Positions 8,586-15,782 of a stretch of DNA of 25,008 nucleotides are shown here, one piece after another. The stretch is taken from positions 1 through 25,008 of the forward strand of contig JBPCRE010000219.1 of the NCBI GenBank assembly GCA_050997195.1. The letters are read 5' to 3'. The notes under the pieces are model-generated. The model saw nothing but the letters and a program-made list of their open reading frames with translations. It did no database searches and was not told the origin of the DNA. Within the stretch, counting starts at the first letter, position 1. The number at the start of each line of letters is the position of its first letter. The stretch comes from JACCZP01 sp050997195. GTDB lineage: Bacteria; Actinomycetota; Thermoleophilia; Solirubrobacterales; Thermoleophilaceae. The translations under genes and the position numbers were made by a program.

Positions 8586-9856
8586 CGGAGCTCTCGCGCG
8601 GCGGCCTCGGCGGCCACCGGCTCGATCGATCCGCCCACCACGTGGGACACGCCGTCGCGCTCGAAGGTCACGACCGTGCCGAGCGCGGTCGAGAGCTCGG
8701 TTCCGGTGGCACCCTCGATCGAGACCTTGGGCAGCGAGGGCGCCCCCTCGCGCATCCCCTCTCGTCCCTCACCCCGCTCGGGCTCGCCAAAGGGCCCCGG
8801 GCGGGCGCCCTTGCCGCGACGGGCCTCACTCTGGGCCACGACGATGGCCCCGAGCCCACGCCCGTAGACCACGACGGCCGTCCGGCCCTCGGGCTTCTCG
8901 ACGAGGCGGACATCGCGCCGGGGGAGCCCTACGAGCTTGGAGGGAGCCGCGAGGCGGAAGGGCAGCTCGGCCTGAACGTCCTCGACGCCGCGCACTCCTT
9001 CGGAGCGGTCCTTCGAGCGGCCGCGCTTGTGTCCCATGGAGCCTCGCTCCGGCCGGTCGGCGAGGCGAACCACGCGGTACCCGGCCGGGGCCGGCACGTC
9101 GACGTCGGATAGGGACACGGCGTCGTAGCCGATCTCCGTGGTCGCGAGCTCGATCACCGGCTCGGGCCTGCCCTGCGCGTAGACGGCGGCGCGAAGCGGC
9201 ACGCCCCGGGCCGCGTCCCAGGCCACCTCGCCGGCGCCGAGCAGGCCGCCGTCGCGCTTGGGGCTCGCTCGCAGCGTGTAGGCGGGGCGATCGGCCACCG
9301 AGCCGGGCTCGGCCCCCGAGAGGTTGACCTTGCGCGAGAGACGGGTGAGGCCGCGCTCGATCTCCTTCACCGAGGGGGGCCCGTGCTCCTCGCGGCCGTC
9401 ACGCTCCTTGCTCCCGTCGCGCTCCCTGTCGCCATCGGGCATGGAGCCGACGTAGATCGTCTTCGAGCGCGCGTCGACGAAGCGGATCTCGCGGCCGTCG
9501 GAGACGATCTGCGAGTCGCCGGCGCTCGACTGCAGCTCGAGCCGGAAGCGCCCGTCCGAGCGCAGCCACACACGACCGGTGGCGCCCGTAAGCAGCGGCG
9601 AGCTGTGGGACTCGCCACCGGGCAGGGCCCCCGCCGGCAGCAGGTTGTTGGCGAAGCGCACCCGGGCGGTCACGCCCGGCACCTTCGGCGCGGTGGCCGC
9701 GTCGTGGAGCGCCTCGGCGAGCGGCTTGGGCGGAGGTGGATCGACGCCTCCGGCGAGTGCGGCGCGAGCGATGCCGGTGCCCGCGAGAGCCACGCCGAGC
9801 AGGGCGAGAACGAGGAGGGAGAGGCGGCGGGGAGAGAGGGTGCGAAGGTGGCTCAT
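8582..9856 (-). CDS. exported LolA-like (outer-membrane lipoprotein-sorting-like) protein
   Basis: This 424-residue protein has an N-terminal signal sequence or anchor (residues 10-34, RLSLLVLALLGVALAGTGIARAALA) and a body resembling actinobacterial proteins of the LolA/LolB fold: repeated strands such as GRVWLRSDGRFRLELQS, SDGREIRFVDARSKTIYVG and PAYTLRASPKRDGG. The fold probably makes a curved sheet that could bind lipid or hydrophobic ligands. It is interrupted by three very charged stretches rich in Arg, Glu, Asp and Gly (residues about 140-162, 280-300 and 350-372), unlike the rest of the protein. Its ATG overlaps the kinase stop (ATGA) and its TGA overlaps the ATPase GTG. It therefore sits in the middle of a sensor-exporter operon, likely as an extracytoplasmic ligand-binding or membrane-stress component. 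That role is inference. Confidence 0.72.
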   Translation of the reverse strand: MSHLRTLSPRRLSLLVLALLGVALAGTGIARAALAGGVDPPPPKPLAEALHDAATAPKVPGVTARVRFANNLLPAGALPGGESHSSPLLTGATGRVWLRSDGRFRLELQSSAGDSQIVSDGREIRFVDARSKTIYVGSMPDGDRERDGSKERDGREEHGPPSVKEIERGLTRLSRKVNLSGAEPGSVADRPAYTLRASPKRDGGLLGAGEVAWDAARGVPLRAAVYAQGRPEPVIELATTEIGYDAVSLSDVDVPAPAGYRVVRLADRPERGSMGHKRGRSKDRSEGVRGVEDVQAELPFRLAAPSKLVGLPRRDVRLVEKPEGRTAVVVYGRGLGAIVVAQSEARRGKGARPGPFGEPERGEGREGMREGAPSLPKVSIEGATGTELSTALGTVVTFERDGVSHVVGGSIEPVAAEAAARELR

Positions 9857-11250
9857 GACGGTCCTTTGTTGGCGGCTTGCGGATGCAGCTTGGGCGCCTC
9901 TCCTGAGAGATCCCTGAGAAGGGGCAGGTCCACGGCGAAGCGCGAGCCCTCGACGCTCACCCGGCCCCCGTGCCGCTCGACCGTGGCCCGCACGATGGCG
10001 AGGCCGAGCCCCGAGCCCTCGCCGCGAGCGCCGGGCGCACGCCAGAAGCGGGTGAACGCCCGCTCGGCCACATCGGGCGGGGGGCCGGCGCCCTCGTCGG
10101 CCACCGAAAGGCGAGCGCTCGAGCCGGAGCGCTCGACCGAGACCTCGACCGATCCCTCCGGTGGGCCGTGGCGGTGAGCGTTCTCGACGAGGTTCTCGAG
10201 CACCCGCTGGAGCGCCACCCGATCGCCGCGGACCACGAGCGGTGCGGCCTCTCCCACCGTGACCCCCGGGTCCTCGGACGCGGCCGCCCGTACGAACTCG
10301 TCGAGGTGGAGCTCCTCGCCGGGCGTGTCGGCGGCGTCCTCACGGGCGAGCGCGAGCAGGGACTCGAGCAGACGCGCCAGCCGGGCGGCGTCGCGCTCGA
10401 GGTCGGCGAGGGCATCGGGATCGGCCCCGTGGCGGGCCACGTAGGCGGCGTTCCCGCGCAGCGCCGTGAGCGGAGTTCGCAGCTCGTGCGAGGCGTCGTC
10501 CACGAAGCGCCGCTCGGCCTCTCGGGCCCGCTCGAGCGAGCCGAGCATGGCGTTCAGGGTCTCGCCGAGCTCTCCCACCTCGTCGGGACTGTGGGGAGCG
10601 GGCAGGCGTCGCGAGGCATCGCCCGTGGCCGCGATCTGCCGGGCGGCCGAGGAGAGGCCCGAAAGCGGGCGGAGCGCCCGGCGCACGAGAGCCGTGGCCA
10701 GCACCGCGGCGAGGAGCGCCGCGCCGAGTGCGGACAGCAGCACGAGCCGCCGCACCACGGCCAGGGTGCTCTCCACCTCAGCAGTCGATGCGGCGACGAT
10801 CACGGCGCCACCCCGCGCCTCTCCCCCGCCCACGAGCGAGAGCGGAGCCACGAAGAGCCGCAGCGGCTCGGCGCCGAGGCGCGCGTCGAGGAACTGCCGC
10901 TCGCCGCGTTCGAGGGCCGAGCGCGTGGCCGGCCCCTGCGGCAGCACCCGCCCCCCGAGGGCGATCGAGCGCGCCACGATCCTGCCCCGCGCGTCGATGA
11001 CCTGCACGAGCAGCTGTCGGCCGCCGAGGCGGCCCTCGAGGGCGTCGGGGGCCGAGAGGAGGGCGGGCGTGGAGGCCGAGAGCCGCGCCACCTCGCCGGC
11101 GCGTGCCACCAGCGTTTCGTCGAGCGAACCGCGGAGCTGGCTGGCGATCAGCGCCACCAGCGCGCCGCCGAGCACCACCACGGCGAGCAGGATCGCCGCG
11201 GCGGCGGCCAGGGCCACGCGCGAGCGCAGCGCGACCGGGCGAAGGTTCAT
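9853..11250 (-). CDS. sensor histidine kinase
   Basis: This 465-residue membrane kinase has TM1 (residues about 13-37), an extracytoplasmic sensor of about 125 residues, TM2 (about 168-190), a HAMP linker (LVRRALRPLSGLSSAARQIAATGD), a dimerisation domain with RFVDDASHELRTPLTALRG (phospho-accepting His255), and a HATPase domain with N box ENLVENAHRHG, G1 VADEGAGPP, and G2 GEGSGLGLAIVRATVERHGG. It should autophosphorylate and signal to the OmpR-type regulator encoded 27 bases upstream. Its stop codon overlaps the ATG of the LolA-like gene as ATGA. The sensor region shows no PAS or other recognised domain, so the stimulus is unknown; the downstream genes suggest envelope stress or a toxic compound. 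Confidence 0.95.
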   Translation of the reverse strand: MNLRPVALRSRVALAAAAAILLAVVVLGGALVALIASQLRGSLDETLVARAGEVARLSASTPALLSAPDALEGRLGGRQLLVQVIDARGRIVARSIALGGRVLPQGPATRSALERGERQFLDARLGAEPLRLFVAPLSLVGGGEARGGAVIVAASTAEVESTLAVVRRLVLLSALGAALLAAVLATALVRRALRPLSGLSSAARQIAATGDASRRLPAPHSPDEVGELGETLNAMLGSLERAREAERRFVDDASHELRTPLTALRGNAAYVARHGADPDALADLERDAARLARLLESLLALAREDAADTPGEELHLDEFVRAAASEDPGVTVGEAAPLVVRGDRVALQRVLENLVENAHRHGPPEGSVEVSVERSGSSARLSVADEGAGPPPDVAERAFTRFWRAPGARGEGSGLGLAIVRATVERHGGRVSVEGSRFAVDLPLLRDLSGEAPKLHPQAANKGPS

Positions 11251-11277
11251 GGCGCCGAACGCCCCGGAGCAGCGACC

Positions 11278-11946
11278 CTACCCACCGTCGAGCACGAAGC
11301 CCACGCCCCGCACGGTCCGGATCAGGGGCGGATCGCCGAGCTTCTTGCGCAGGTAGGCCACGTAGCGGTCGAGCACGTTCTCGGACACCGCGGCCTCGTC
11401 GCCCCACACCTCGCCGAGCGCCGCCTCGCGGCGGACCACCACGCGGGCGTTTCTCATCAGCAGGGCGAGGAGCTCGGCCTCCCGGCGCGTGAGCTTGAGC
11501 GGGCGGCCGCCGCGGGCGGCGGTGCCGGTGTCGGGCTCGAGCGTGAGGTCGGCGAAGGCCAGGCGCTCGGCCACGGCGTGGGTGCGCCTGAGCAGCGCGC
11601 GCAGGCGGGCGTGCAGCTCCTCGAAGGCGAAGGGCTTCAGCACATAGTCGTCGGCGCCGGTCTCGAGGCCCGCGACACGGTCGGCCACCGCGTCGCGCGC
11701 GGTGAGCAGGATGATCGGCATCGAGAGCCCCTTGGCCCGCAGGCGCCGGGCCACGGAGAGCCCGTCGAGGCCCGGCATGGCCACGTCGAGCACCACGACG
11801 TCCGGGGCGCGCCGCTCGACGGCGGCGAGCGCCGCTCCCCCGTCGGCGGCGGCGTCCACGTCGAAGCCCTCGTCGTCGAGCGAGCGCTCGAGCATGCGAC
11901 GCACCCCGAGGTCATCATCGACCACGAGGACGCGCGCCGCGGACAT
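11278..11946 (-). CDS. OmpR/PhoB-family response regulator
   Basis: This 222-residue protein has a receiver domain (acidic DDD at 10-12, phospho-acceptor Asp54 in VVLDVAMPG, Thr82 in LLTARD, Lys104 in YVLKPF) and a C-terminal winged-helix DNA-binding domain from about residue 127 (LTRREAELLALLMRNARVVV, SENVLDRYVAYLRKKLG, IRTVRGVGFVLD). It is the first gene of the five-gene sensor/exporter operon and is probably autoregulated, as such regulators often are. The start is fixed by ATG at 11946 with a TACGAT box exactly 7 nt upstream and no Shine-Dalgarno sequence, indicating a leaderless operon transcript. An open frame continuing upstream is ignored because it runs through the neighbouring gene. 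Confidence 0.95.
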   Translation of the reverse strand: MSAARVLVVDDDLGVRRMLERSLDDEGFDVDAAADGGAALAAVERRAPDVVVLDVAMPGLDGLSVARRLRAKGLSMPIILLTARDAVADRVAGLETGADDYVLKPFAFEELHARLRALLRRTHAVAERLAFADLTLEPDTGTAARGGRPLKLTRREAELLALLMRNARVVVRREAALGEVWGDEAAVSENVLDRYVAYLRKKLGDPPLIRTVRGVGFVLDGG

Positions 11947-11953
11947 GCGGCGG

Positions 11954-11959
11954 ATCGTA
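11954..11959 (-). promoter_or_regulatory. -10 box for leaderless sensor/exporter operon
   Basis: TACGAT on the minus strand lies 7 nt before the ATG of the response regulator, in the 25-base gap after the MbcA/ParS-like gene. It marks the likely start of the operon transcript. Confidence 0.5.
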
Positions 11960-11971
11960 GGCCGGGACCGA

Positions 11972-12334
11972 CTACAGGTGCGGCGCCGCGGCGACCCAGA
12001 CCGACTCGGGGGCGCCCTCGGCGTGCAGCACCTCGGCTGGAGCCCGGTCGTCGAGCTCGGGATTGGGCTCGACGAGCCATGCGTGTGCGCTGCCCGGCCC
12101 GTCCTCGACCGAGAGCAGCCAGGCCACGGCGTAGAGGTTGCGCACCCGGCGCTCGGTGCCGGCGTCGGGTCTCTCACCGTGAGCGATCAGGCCCACCTCG
12201 CCCACCGTGGGCACGCCGGCGGCGAACGCGGTCAGTCGCGGGCCGAGATTCGACGCGAGCCATTCGGCGAGGTGGGCCACCGGCTCTCCCTCGAGCCTCA
12301 GCCTCATGTCTCGTCGTTCACGGATGCTGGTCAT
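11972..12334 (-). CDS. MbcA/ParS/Xre-type antitoxin-like protein, orphan
   Basis: This 120-residue protein resembles antitoxins of the Xre/MbcA/ParS class. The C-terminal half carries the toxin-binding-domain pattern AWLVEPNPELDDRAPAEVLHAEG (residues about 84-106), followed by a small helix (VWVAAAPHL). The N-terminal half (LAEWLASNLGPRLTAFAAGVPTVGEVGLIAHGERP) is compatible with a divergent helix-turn-helix. In known systems such genes sit next to a RES-domain NAD-degrading toxin; none is seen here, the neighbours being glnA and a two-component system. It may be a solitary regulator. ATG 12334 is used; an internal ATG at 12307 is possible. The family resemblance was judged by eye and is moderately sure. 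Confidence 0.65.
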   Translation of the reverse strand: MTSIRERRDMRLRLEGEPVAHLAEWLASNLGPRLTAFAAGVPTVGEVGLIAHGERPDAGTERRVRNLYAVAWLLSVEDGPGSAHAWLVEPNPELDDRAPAEVLHAEGAPESVWVAAAPHL

Positions 12335-12340
12335 GGTCTC

Positions 12341-12438
12341 GGTATATCAAGCAGGGCGGTCGGTCAGGAGTTGCGCTGTGCCCTCCCGTCGCGCTTGTCA
12401 TCGACCTGTGAACCGGAAGCTTGAGTCTTTACCGACCG
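12341..12438. promoter_or_regulatory. glnA/antitoxin-like intergenic region with inverted repeat and putative -10
   Basis: Minus-strand GATATACC around 12341-12348 lies 6 nt or slightly more before the ATG at 12334 and is the best -10 candidate. A perfect 8-bp inverted repeat, CGGTCGGT (12357-12364) with ACCGACCG (12431-12438), flanks a 66-base spacer that is less GC-rich than the surroundings. It could be an operator for the neighbouring DNA-binding-like protein or part of the glnA 3' end; neither is shown. Confidence 0.35.
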
Positions 12439-12472
12439 ACCCGTGCGGCGGCCGGGATCCGCGGTTCGCCTC

Positions 12473-13825
12473 TCAGAGGATGGCCATGTAGCGGTCGAGC
12501 TCCCACCGGGTGACCTGCACCCGGTAGTCCTCCCACTCCTGGCGCTTGATCTCGATGTAGCGGTTGAAGGTGTGCTCGCCGAGGGTGCGCAGGACGAGCT
12601 CGGAGTCCGCGGTGATCTCGATGGCCTCTCCGAGGTTCTCCGGAAGTTGCTCGATCCCGAGGCGCTGGCGCTCCTCCGGCGTCAGGTGGTAGAGGTTCTT
12701 GTCCATCGGCTCGGGCAGCTCGTAGCCCTTCTCGATCCCCTCGAGGCCGGCCTGGAGCAGGGCGGCGAAGGTGAGGTAGGGGTTGCAGGCGGGATCCGGG
12801 CAGCGGAGCTCCATGCGGGTGGCCTGCTCCTTGCCGGGGTGATACAGCGGGACGCGCACGAGCGCCGAGCGGTTGCGCCGCGACCACGCCACGTAGACCG
12901 GGGCCTCGTAGCCGGGTACGAGGCGCTTGTAGGAGTTCACCCACTGGGCGAAGATCGAGGAGATCTCGCGTGCGTGCTTGAGCTGACCGGCGATGAAGGC
13001 CTTCCCGATCTCGGAGAGGAAGTACTGGTCGTCCCCGTCGTAGAAGGCGTTGCGGCCGCCCTTGAACAGCGACTGGTGGGTGTGCATCCCCGAGCCGTTC
13101 TCTCCGAACAGCGGCTTGGGCATGAAGGTCGCGTGCCAGCCGTACTTCATCGCGTACTCCTTGACCGTGATGCGGTAGGTCATGCAGTCGTCGGCCATCT
13201 TCATGGCGTGGGCATAGCGCATGTCGATCTCGTGCTGGGAGGGCCCCACCTCGTGATGGGTGTACTCCACGTGGATGCCGAGCTGCTCGAGCGCGAGCAC
13301 CGTCTCTCGACGCACGTCGGAGCCCGCGTCGAGGGTGGTGAGGTCGAAGTAGCCGCCCTCGTCGAGGATCTCGGGCAGTCCGCCCTCGGGGGCGCGGGCG
13401 TTCTTGAAGTAGAAGTACTCGAGCTCGGGGCCCACGTTGAAGGCGTCGAAGCCCATGGACCGCGCGCGCTCCAGCGCCCGCCGGAGCACGTGGCGCGGAT
13501 CACCCTCGTACGGCTCGCCACCCGGCGTGTGGATGTCGCAGAACATCCTTGCGACCCCCTGCGACTCCGGGCGCCAGGGCAGGACGTCGAAGGTGGAGGC
13601 GTCCGGCATGGCGATCATGTCCGACTCCTCGATGGCGTTGAAGCCGGTGATCGAGGAGCCATCGAAGCCCATACCGCCCTCGAAGGCGTCATCGAGCTCG
13701 TCGCGACCCACCGAGAACGACTTCAGTTGACCGAGGATGTCGGTGAACCAGAAGCGTATGAAGCGGATGTCGCGCTCGGCCACGAGCGCCTTGACGTCGT
13801 CGGGGGACTGCGGCCGGTCGGCCAA
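12473..13825 (-). CDS. glnA: glutamine synthetase type I
   Basis: Starting at TTG 13825 gives 450 residues, typical of the shorter GSI form (444-450) and not the 470-residue GSI-beta. GS forms glutamine from glutamate, ammonia and ATP as a dodecamer. Motifs seen: FTDILGQLKSFSV, GMGFDGSSITGF, EVGPSQHEIDMRY (metal ligands), NGSGMHTHQSLF, RRNRSALVRVP (ATP/glutamate site) and MELRCPDPACNPY. Near the C-terminus, KNLYHLTPEE retains a Tyr at the place that is adenylylated in GSI-beta enzymes, so covalent control is possible but not established. The TTG is preferred because GAGGAG lies about 6 nt before it and the protein then begins like its family. The open frame upstream of it is noncoding. Confidence 0.95.
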   Translation of the reverse strand: MADRPQSPDDVKALVAERDIRFIRFWFTDILGQLKSFSVGRDELDDAFEGGMGFDGSSITGFNAIEESDMIAMPDASTFDVLPWRPESQGVARMFCDIHTPGGEPYEGDPRHVLRRALERARSMGFDAFNVGPELEYFYFKNARAPEGGLPEILDEGGYFDLTTLDAGSDVRRETVLALEQLGIHVEYTHHEVGPSQHEIDMRYAHAMKMADDCMTYRITVKEYAMKYGWHATFMPKPLFGENGSGMHTHQSLFKGGRNAFYDGDDQYFLSEIGKAFIAGQLKHAREISSIFAQWVNSYKRLVPGYEAPVYVAWSRRNRSALVRVPLYHPGKEQATRMELRCPDPACNPYLTFAALLQAGLEGIEKGYELPEPMDKNLYHLTPEERQRLGIEQLPENLGEAIEITADSELVLRTLGEHTFNRYIEIKRQEWEDYRVQVTRWELDRYMAIL

Positions 13826-13829
13826 TCGA

Positions 13830-13860
13830 TCTCCTCGGGTCTCGGGGCCGCCGTAGGCTA
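13830..13860 (-). promoter_or_regulatory. glnA promoter -10 and Shine-Dalgarno
   Basis: Minus-strand TAGCCT at 13855-13860 is a plausible -10. GAGGAG, about 6 nt before the TTG at 13825, is a good ribosome binding site and decides in favour of the unusual TTG start. The inferred leader is about 20-25 nt. Confidence 0.45.
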
Positions 13861-13925
13861 CCGGCGGCGCGGGACCCGCACCGTCGCGTCCCGCTCGAGC
13901 TCGGGCCGGCTCGGCGCGGGGCCGG

Positions 13926-14276
13926 TCAGTGGCACCAGGCCTGGGCCCACGCCTTGAGTGCCTCGACCGCGGGCCCGAGGGCGCGGCCCTTCCCGGTGAG
14001 CGCGTACTCGACGCGGACCGGGGTGCCGTCCACCACGTCACGCTCGACGATGCCCTCCGCCTCGAGCTCCTTCAGGCGCTCGGAGAGCAGCCGATCCGAT
14101 ACGTCGGGCACCGTGGCCCCGATCTCGGAGAAGCGCATCGGGCCGTCGAGGAGCACCATCAGGATGGCTCCCGTCCAGCGCTTGCCCACCATCTCGATCG
14201 TCCGGTGGTAGAGCGGGCAACAGCCCCGCCCCGCAACCGGCTCGGCAGCGGGGTGGCGTGTCGCGGTGGCGACCAC
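13926..14276 (-). CDS. HxlR-family transcriptional regulator
   Basis: This 116-residue winged-helix protein fits the HxlR family: CCPLYHRTIEMVGKRWTGAIL at the N-terminus, the recognition region MRFSEIGATVPDVSDRLLSERLKELEAEGIVERDV, then TPVRVEYALTGKGRAL. HxlR members are dimeric regulators that often sense electrophiles or oxidants through an N-terminal Cys; here Cys-Cys occurs at residues 19-20. The GTG start has TAGCAT 7 nt upstream, a leaderless arrangement. It begins 21 bases after the AhpD-fold gene on the same strand and may control that gene, whose promoter carries CTTAC/GTAAG inverted repeats of the kind such regulators bind. That link is inference. Confidence 0.9.
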   Translation of the reverse strand: MVATATRHPAAEPVAGRGCCPLYHRTIEMVGKRWTGAILMVLLDGPMRFSEIGATVPDVSDRLLSERLKELEAEGIVERDVVDGTPVRVEYALTGKGRALGPAVEALKAWAQAWCH

Positions 14277-14283
14277 GAGGCGG

Positions 14284-14289
14284 ATGCTA
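14284..14289 (-). promoter_or_regulatory. -10 box for leaderless HxlR gene
   Basis: TAGCAT on the minus strand is separated by 7 nt from the GTG at 14276. It lies in the 21-base gap after the AhpD-fold gene, so the regulator can be expressed independently of that gene. Confidence 0.5.
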
Positions 14290-14297
14290 TGCCCGGA

Positions 14298-14861
14298 TCA
14301 GGCCGCCCGCAACAGGCGGCCTTCCTCGGCCGAGCCGTCGCGCGGAATGTCTCCTGCCCGGGTCACGATGCCGGTGAAGGTCGCGAGGGCCACGTGGGCC
14401 ACCGCCTCGAGGATCTGCTCGTCCGACCAGCCGGCCTCGCGGGCCTCCTCGTGAAGATGCACCGGCGGGGCACCCTCACTCTCGACCACCGAGCGGACGT
14501 AGCGCAGAAGGGTCGACTCGGCCTCGTCGCGGGAGTCGAACTCCCGAGCGAGGGCTATCTCGTCGAGACCGAGGCCGGCTTCGCGTGCGCTGCGCTGGAG
14601 GGTCGAGAGCGAGTATTCGCTGCGCTGGTGCTCGGCGACGGCGAGGGCGATGCGCTGCTGGGTCTTCAGGGACAGGGTGCCGTTGCGCAGCTCCGAGCGG
14701 AAGAGCGCGTAGGCGCGCAGCACGGCCGGCGCACCGGCAAGCACCCCGACGATATTCGAGAGCTGGCTCCCTCCGGCAAGCGCCCCCTTCAGGATGGGCA
14801 GGCTGCGCTCCGGGGCGGTCAGCTCATCGTGTACCTGGAAACGGCTCTCCTGGGTCTTCAT
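14298..14861 (-). CDS. AhpD/carboxymuconolactone decarboxylase-fold protein lacking catalytic residues
   Basis: This 187-residue protein matches the AhpD-like helical family: LSLKTQQRIALAVAEHQRSEYSLST (residues 64-87), then REAGLGLDEIALAREF, and a second helical repeat SDEQILEAVAHVALATFTGIVTRA. Active AhpD-type proteins have Cys-x-x-Cys followed four residues later by His. Here the aligned positions are Ser81, Ser84 and Leu88, so the peroxidase chemistry should be lost. The ATG at 14861 has no strong Shine-Dalgarno sequence but lies shortly after a well-formed promoter. A HxlR regulator follows downstream. Function is unknown; a non-redox or scaffold role is possible. Confidence 0.85.
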   Translation of the reverse strand: MKTQESRFQVHDELTAPERSLPILKGALAGGSQLSNIVGVLAGAPAVLRAYALFRSELRNGTLSLKTQQRIALAVAEHQRSEYSLSTLQRSAREAGLGLDEIALAREFDSRDEAESTLLRYVRSVVESEGAPPVHLHEEAREAGWSDEQILEAVAHVALATFTGIVTRAGDIPRDGSAEEGRLLRAA

Positions 14862-14884
14862 CGTGGCTTCGCTTTCTGCGGTTG

Positions 14885-14936
14885 CTTACTCCACGTAAGG
14901 GTAGAGGCTGTAACGAGTTGTCACAAGCACCCTTAC
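14885..14936 (-). promoter_or_regulatory. promoter with putative HxlR operator for AhpD-fold gene
   Basis: Minus-strand TTGTGA (14921-14926) and TACCCT (14898-14903) are separated by exactly 17 bases, a good sigma-70 promoter. CTTAC (14885-14889) and GTAAG (14895-14899) form a 5-5-5 palindrome overlapping the -10 and start site. GTAAGGGT (14895-14902) is also a perfect inverted repeat of ACCCTTAC (14929-14936), so the two copies bracket the promoter. The positions suit repression by the HxlR protein encoded downstream. Confidence 0.6.
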
Positions 14937-14940
14937 GGGC

Positions 14941-15067
14941 GAAGCGGGCACTTCGGATGCATCTCACGGCCCTACGAGCACGAGGAGAAGCCGGTCGCCG
15001 CTCTCGCGTTCCCTTCGGAACCGGGAGCGAGGCGAACCCGGGAGAGGGAAGGTGCTCTCAGCCTGGA
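14941..15067. other. intergenic stretch with nested hairpin
   Basis: No convincing gene is present. Around 14999-15030 a nested stem occurs: CGCTC/GAGCG enclosing GTTCC/GGAAC with a CTTC loop on the plus strand. It lies after the stop of the Pro/Ala-rich membrane protein gene and could help end that transcript, but no T-tract follows on either strand. Confidence 0.3.
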
Positions 15068-15766
15068 TCAGCGGATACTTAGGACCGCCGGGCCGGTGGC
15101 GGGTGGATCGGCCGCCGCGGCCTCCGCCGTGACCGCCGCCATGAAGGCCATGAAGAGCCCGAGGGCCACCGCCCACAGCGCCAGACGATCGGGCCGAGAC
15201 CGGCGCGCCGACGCGCTCGGCCGCGGCCGCGGAGGACGCCGCGCCGCCTGACCGGTGATGCGAACGGTGGGGCGCGGAGTCGAGGTGGGGGCGGCCGCCG
15301 GCGCATGGAAGCCCGCACGCGCCCCGGACGGGTCGGGTACCGAGGCGCCGAGGCCGGCGGGCGCCGCAGCCGGCGCAGGCGCTCCCGGATCGTGGCCGGG
15401 CCGGGCCGGAAGCCGGGTGGCCGTCGGCGGATCGAGATCGGGGCGAATTCGAGACCGGGGATGCGGAGGCCCGGGAGGAGCGGACCGCTCGAGCGGGGCC
15501 GTGAACTCGGGGGGATCGGCCGGACGGGCAACGCCGGCAGCGCGGGTGCGGCGATCGGCGGGAAGCGCCACCGACGCGTCTGAGCCGCCATGCTCGGCCG
15601 TCGCGGGGGCCTGCCTTTGGAATCGGCGCCCGGGAGCCAGAGCGACGCCGAGGTCTGCGGCCTCCAGGGCATCGGCCGGGCTGTCGACCGCTCGCAGACG
15701 GGACCGCTCGGGCCGCGACAGCGCTTCGACCTCTTCCCGCAGGCTGCGGACGCTCGCTTCGGACAT
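15068..15766 (-). CDS. Pro/Ala-rich single-span membrane protein under c-di-AMP riboswitch control
   Basis: I do not recognise this 232-residue protein. It starts with a short helical part (SEASVRSLREEVEALSRPER), continues with a long low-complexity region rich in Pro, Ala, Arg and Gly (residues about 50-190), then a basic patch (RRPPRPRPSASARRSRPDR) before one membrane helix (about residues 196-217, LALWAVALGLFMAFMAAVTAE) and a short tail of about 15 residues. By the positive-inside rule the long N-terminal part should be cytoplasmic. The ATG lies 16 nt after a c-di-AMP riboswitch, which both supports the gene and ties it to wall or osmotic homeostasis. It stands alone on its transcript. Function is unknown. 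Confidence 0.75.
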   Translation of the reverse strand: MSEASVRSLREEVEALSRPERSRLRAVDSPADALEAADLGVALAPGRRFQRQAPATAEHGGSDASVALPADRRTRAAGVARPADPPEFTAPLERSAPPGPPHPRSRIRPDLDPPTATRLPARPGHDPGAPAPAAAPAGLGASVPDPSGARAGFHAPAAAPTSTPRPTVRITGQAARRPPRPRPSASARRSRPDRLALWAVALGLFMAFMAAVTAEAAAADPPATGPAVLSIR

Positions 15767-15782
15767 GAGACTCTCTTTGGTT

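Noticed and set aside
9970..12411. 813-residue plus-strand open frame
   Set aside because: It lies antisense to the kinase, regulator and antitoxin-like genes, whose motifs are unmistakable. Long antisense frames are expected at this GC content, and its translation is Arg/His/Gly/Glu-rich with no domain pattern.
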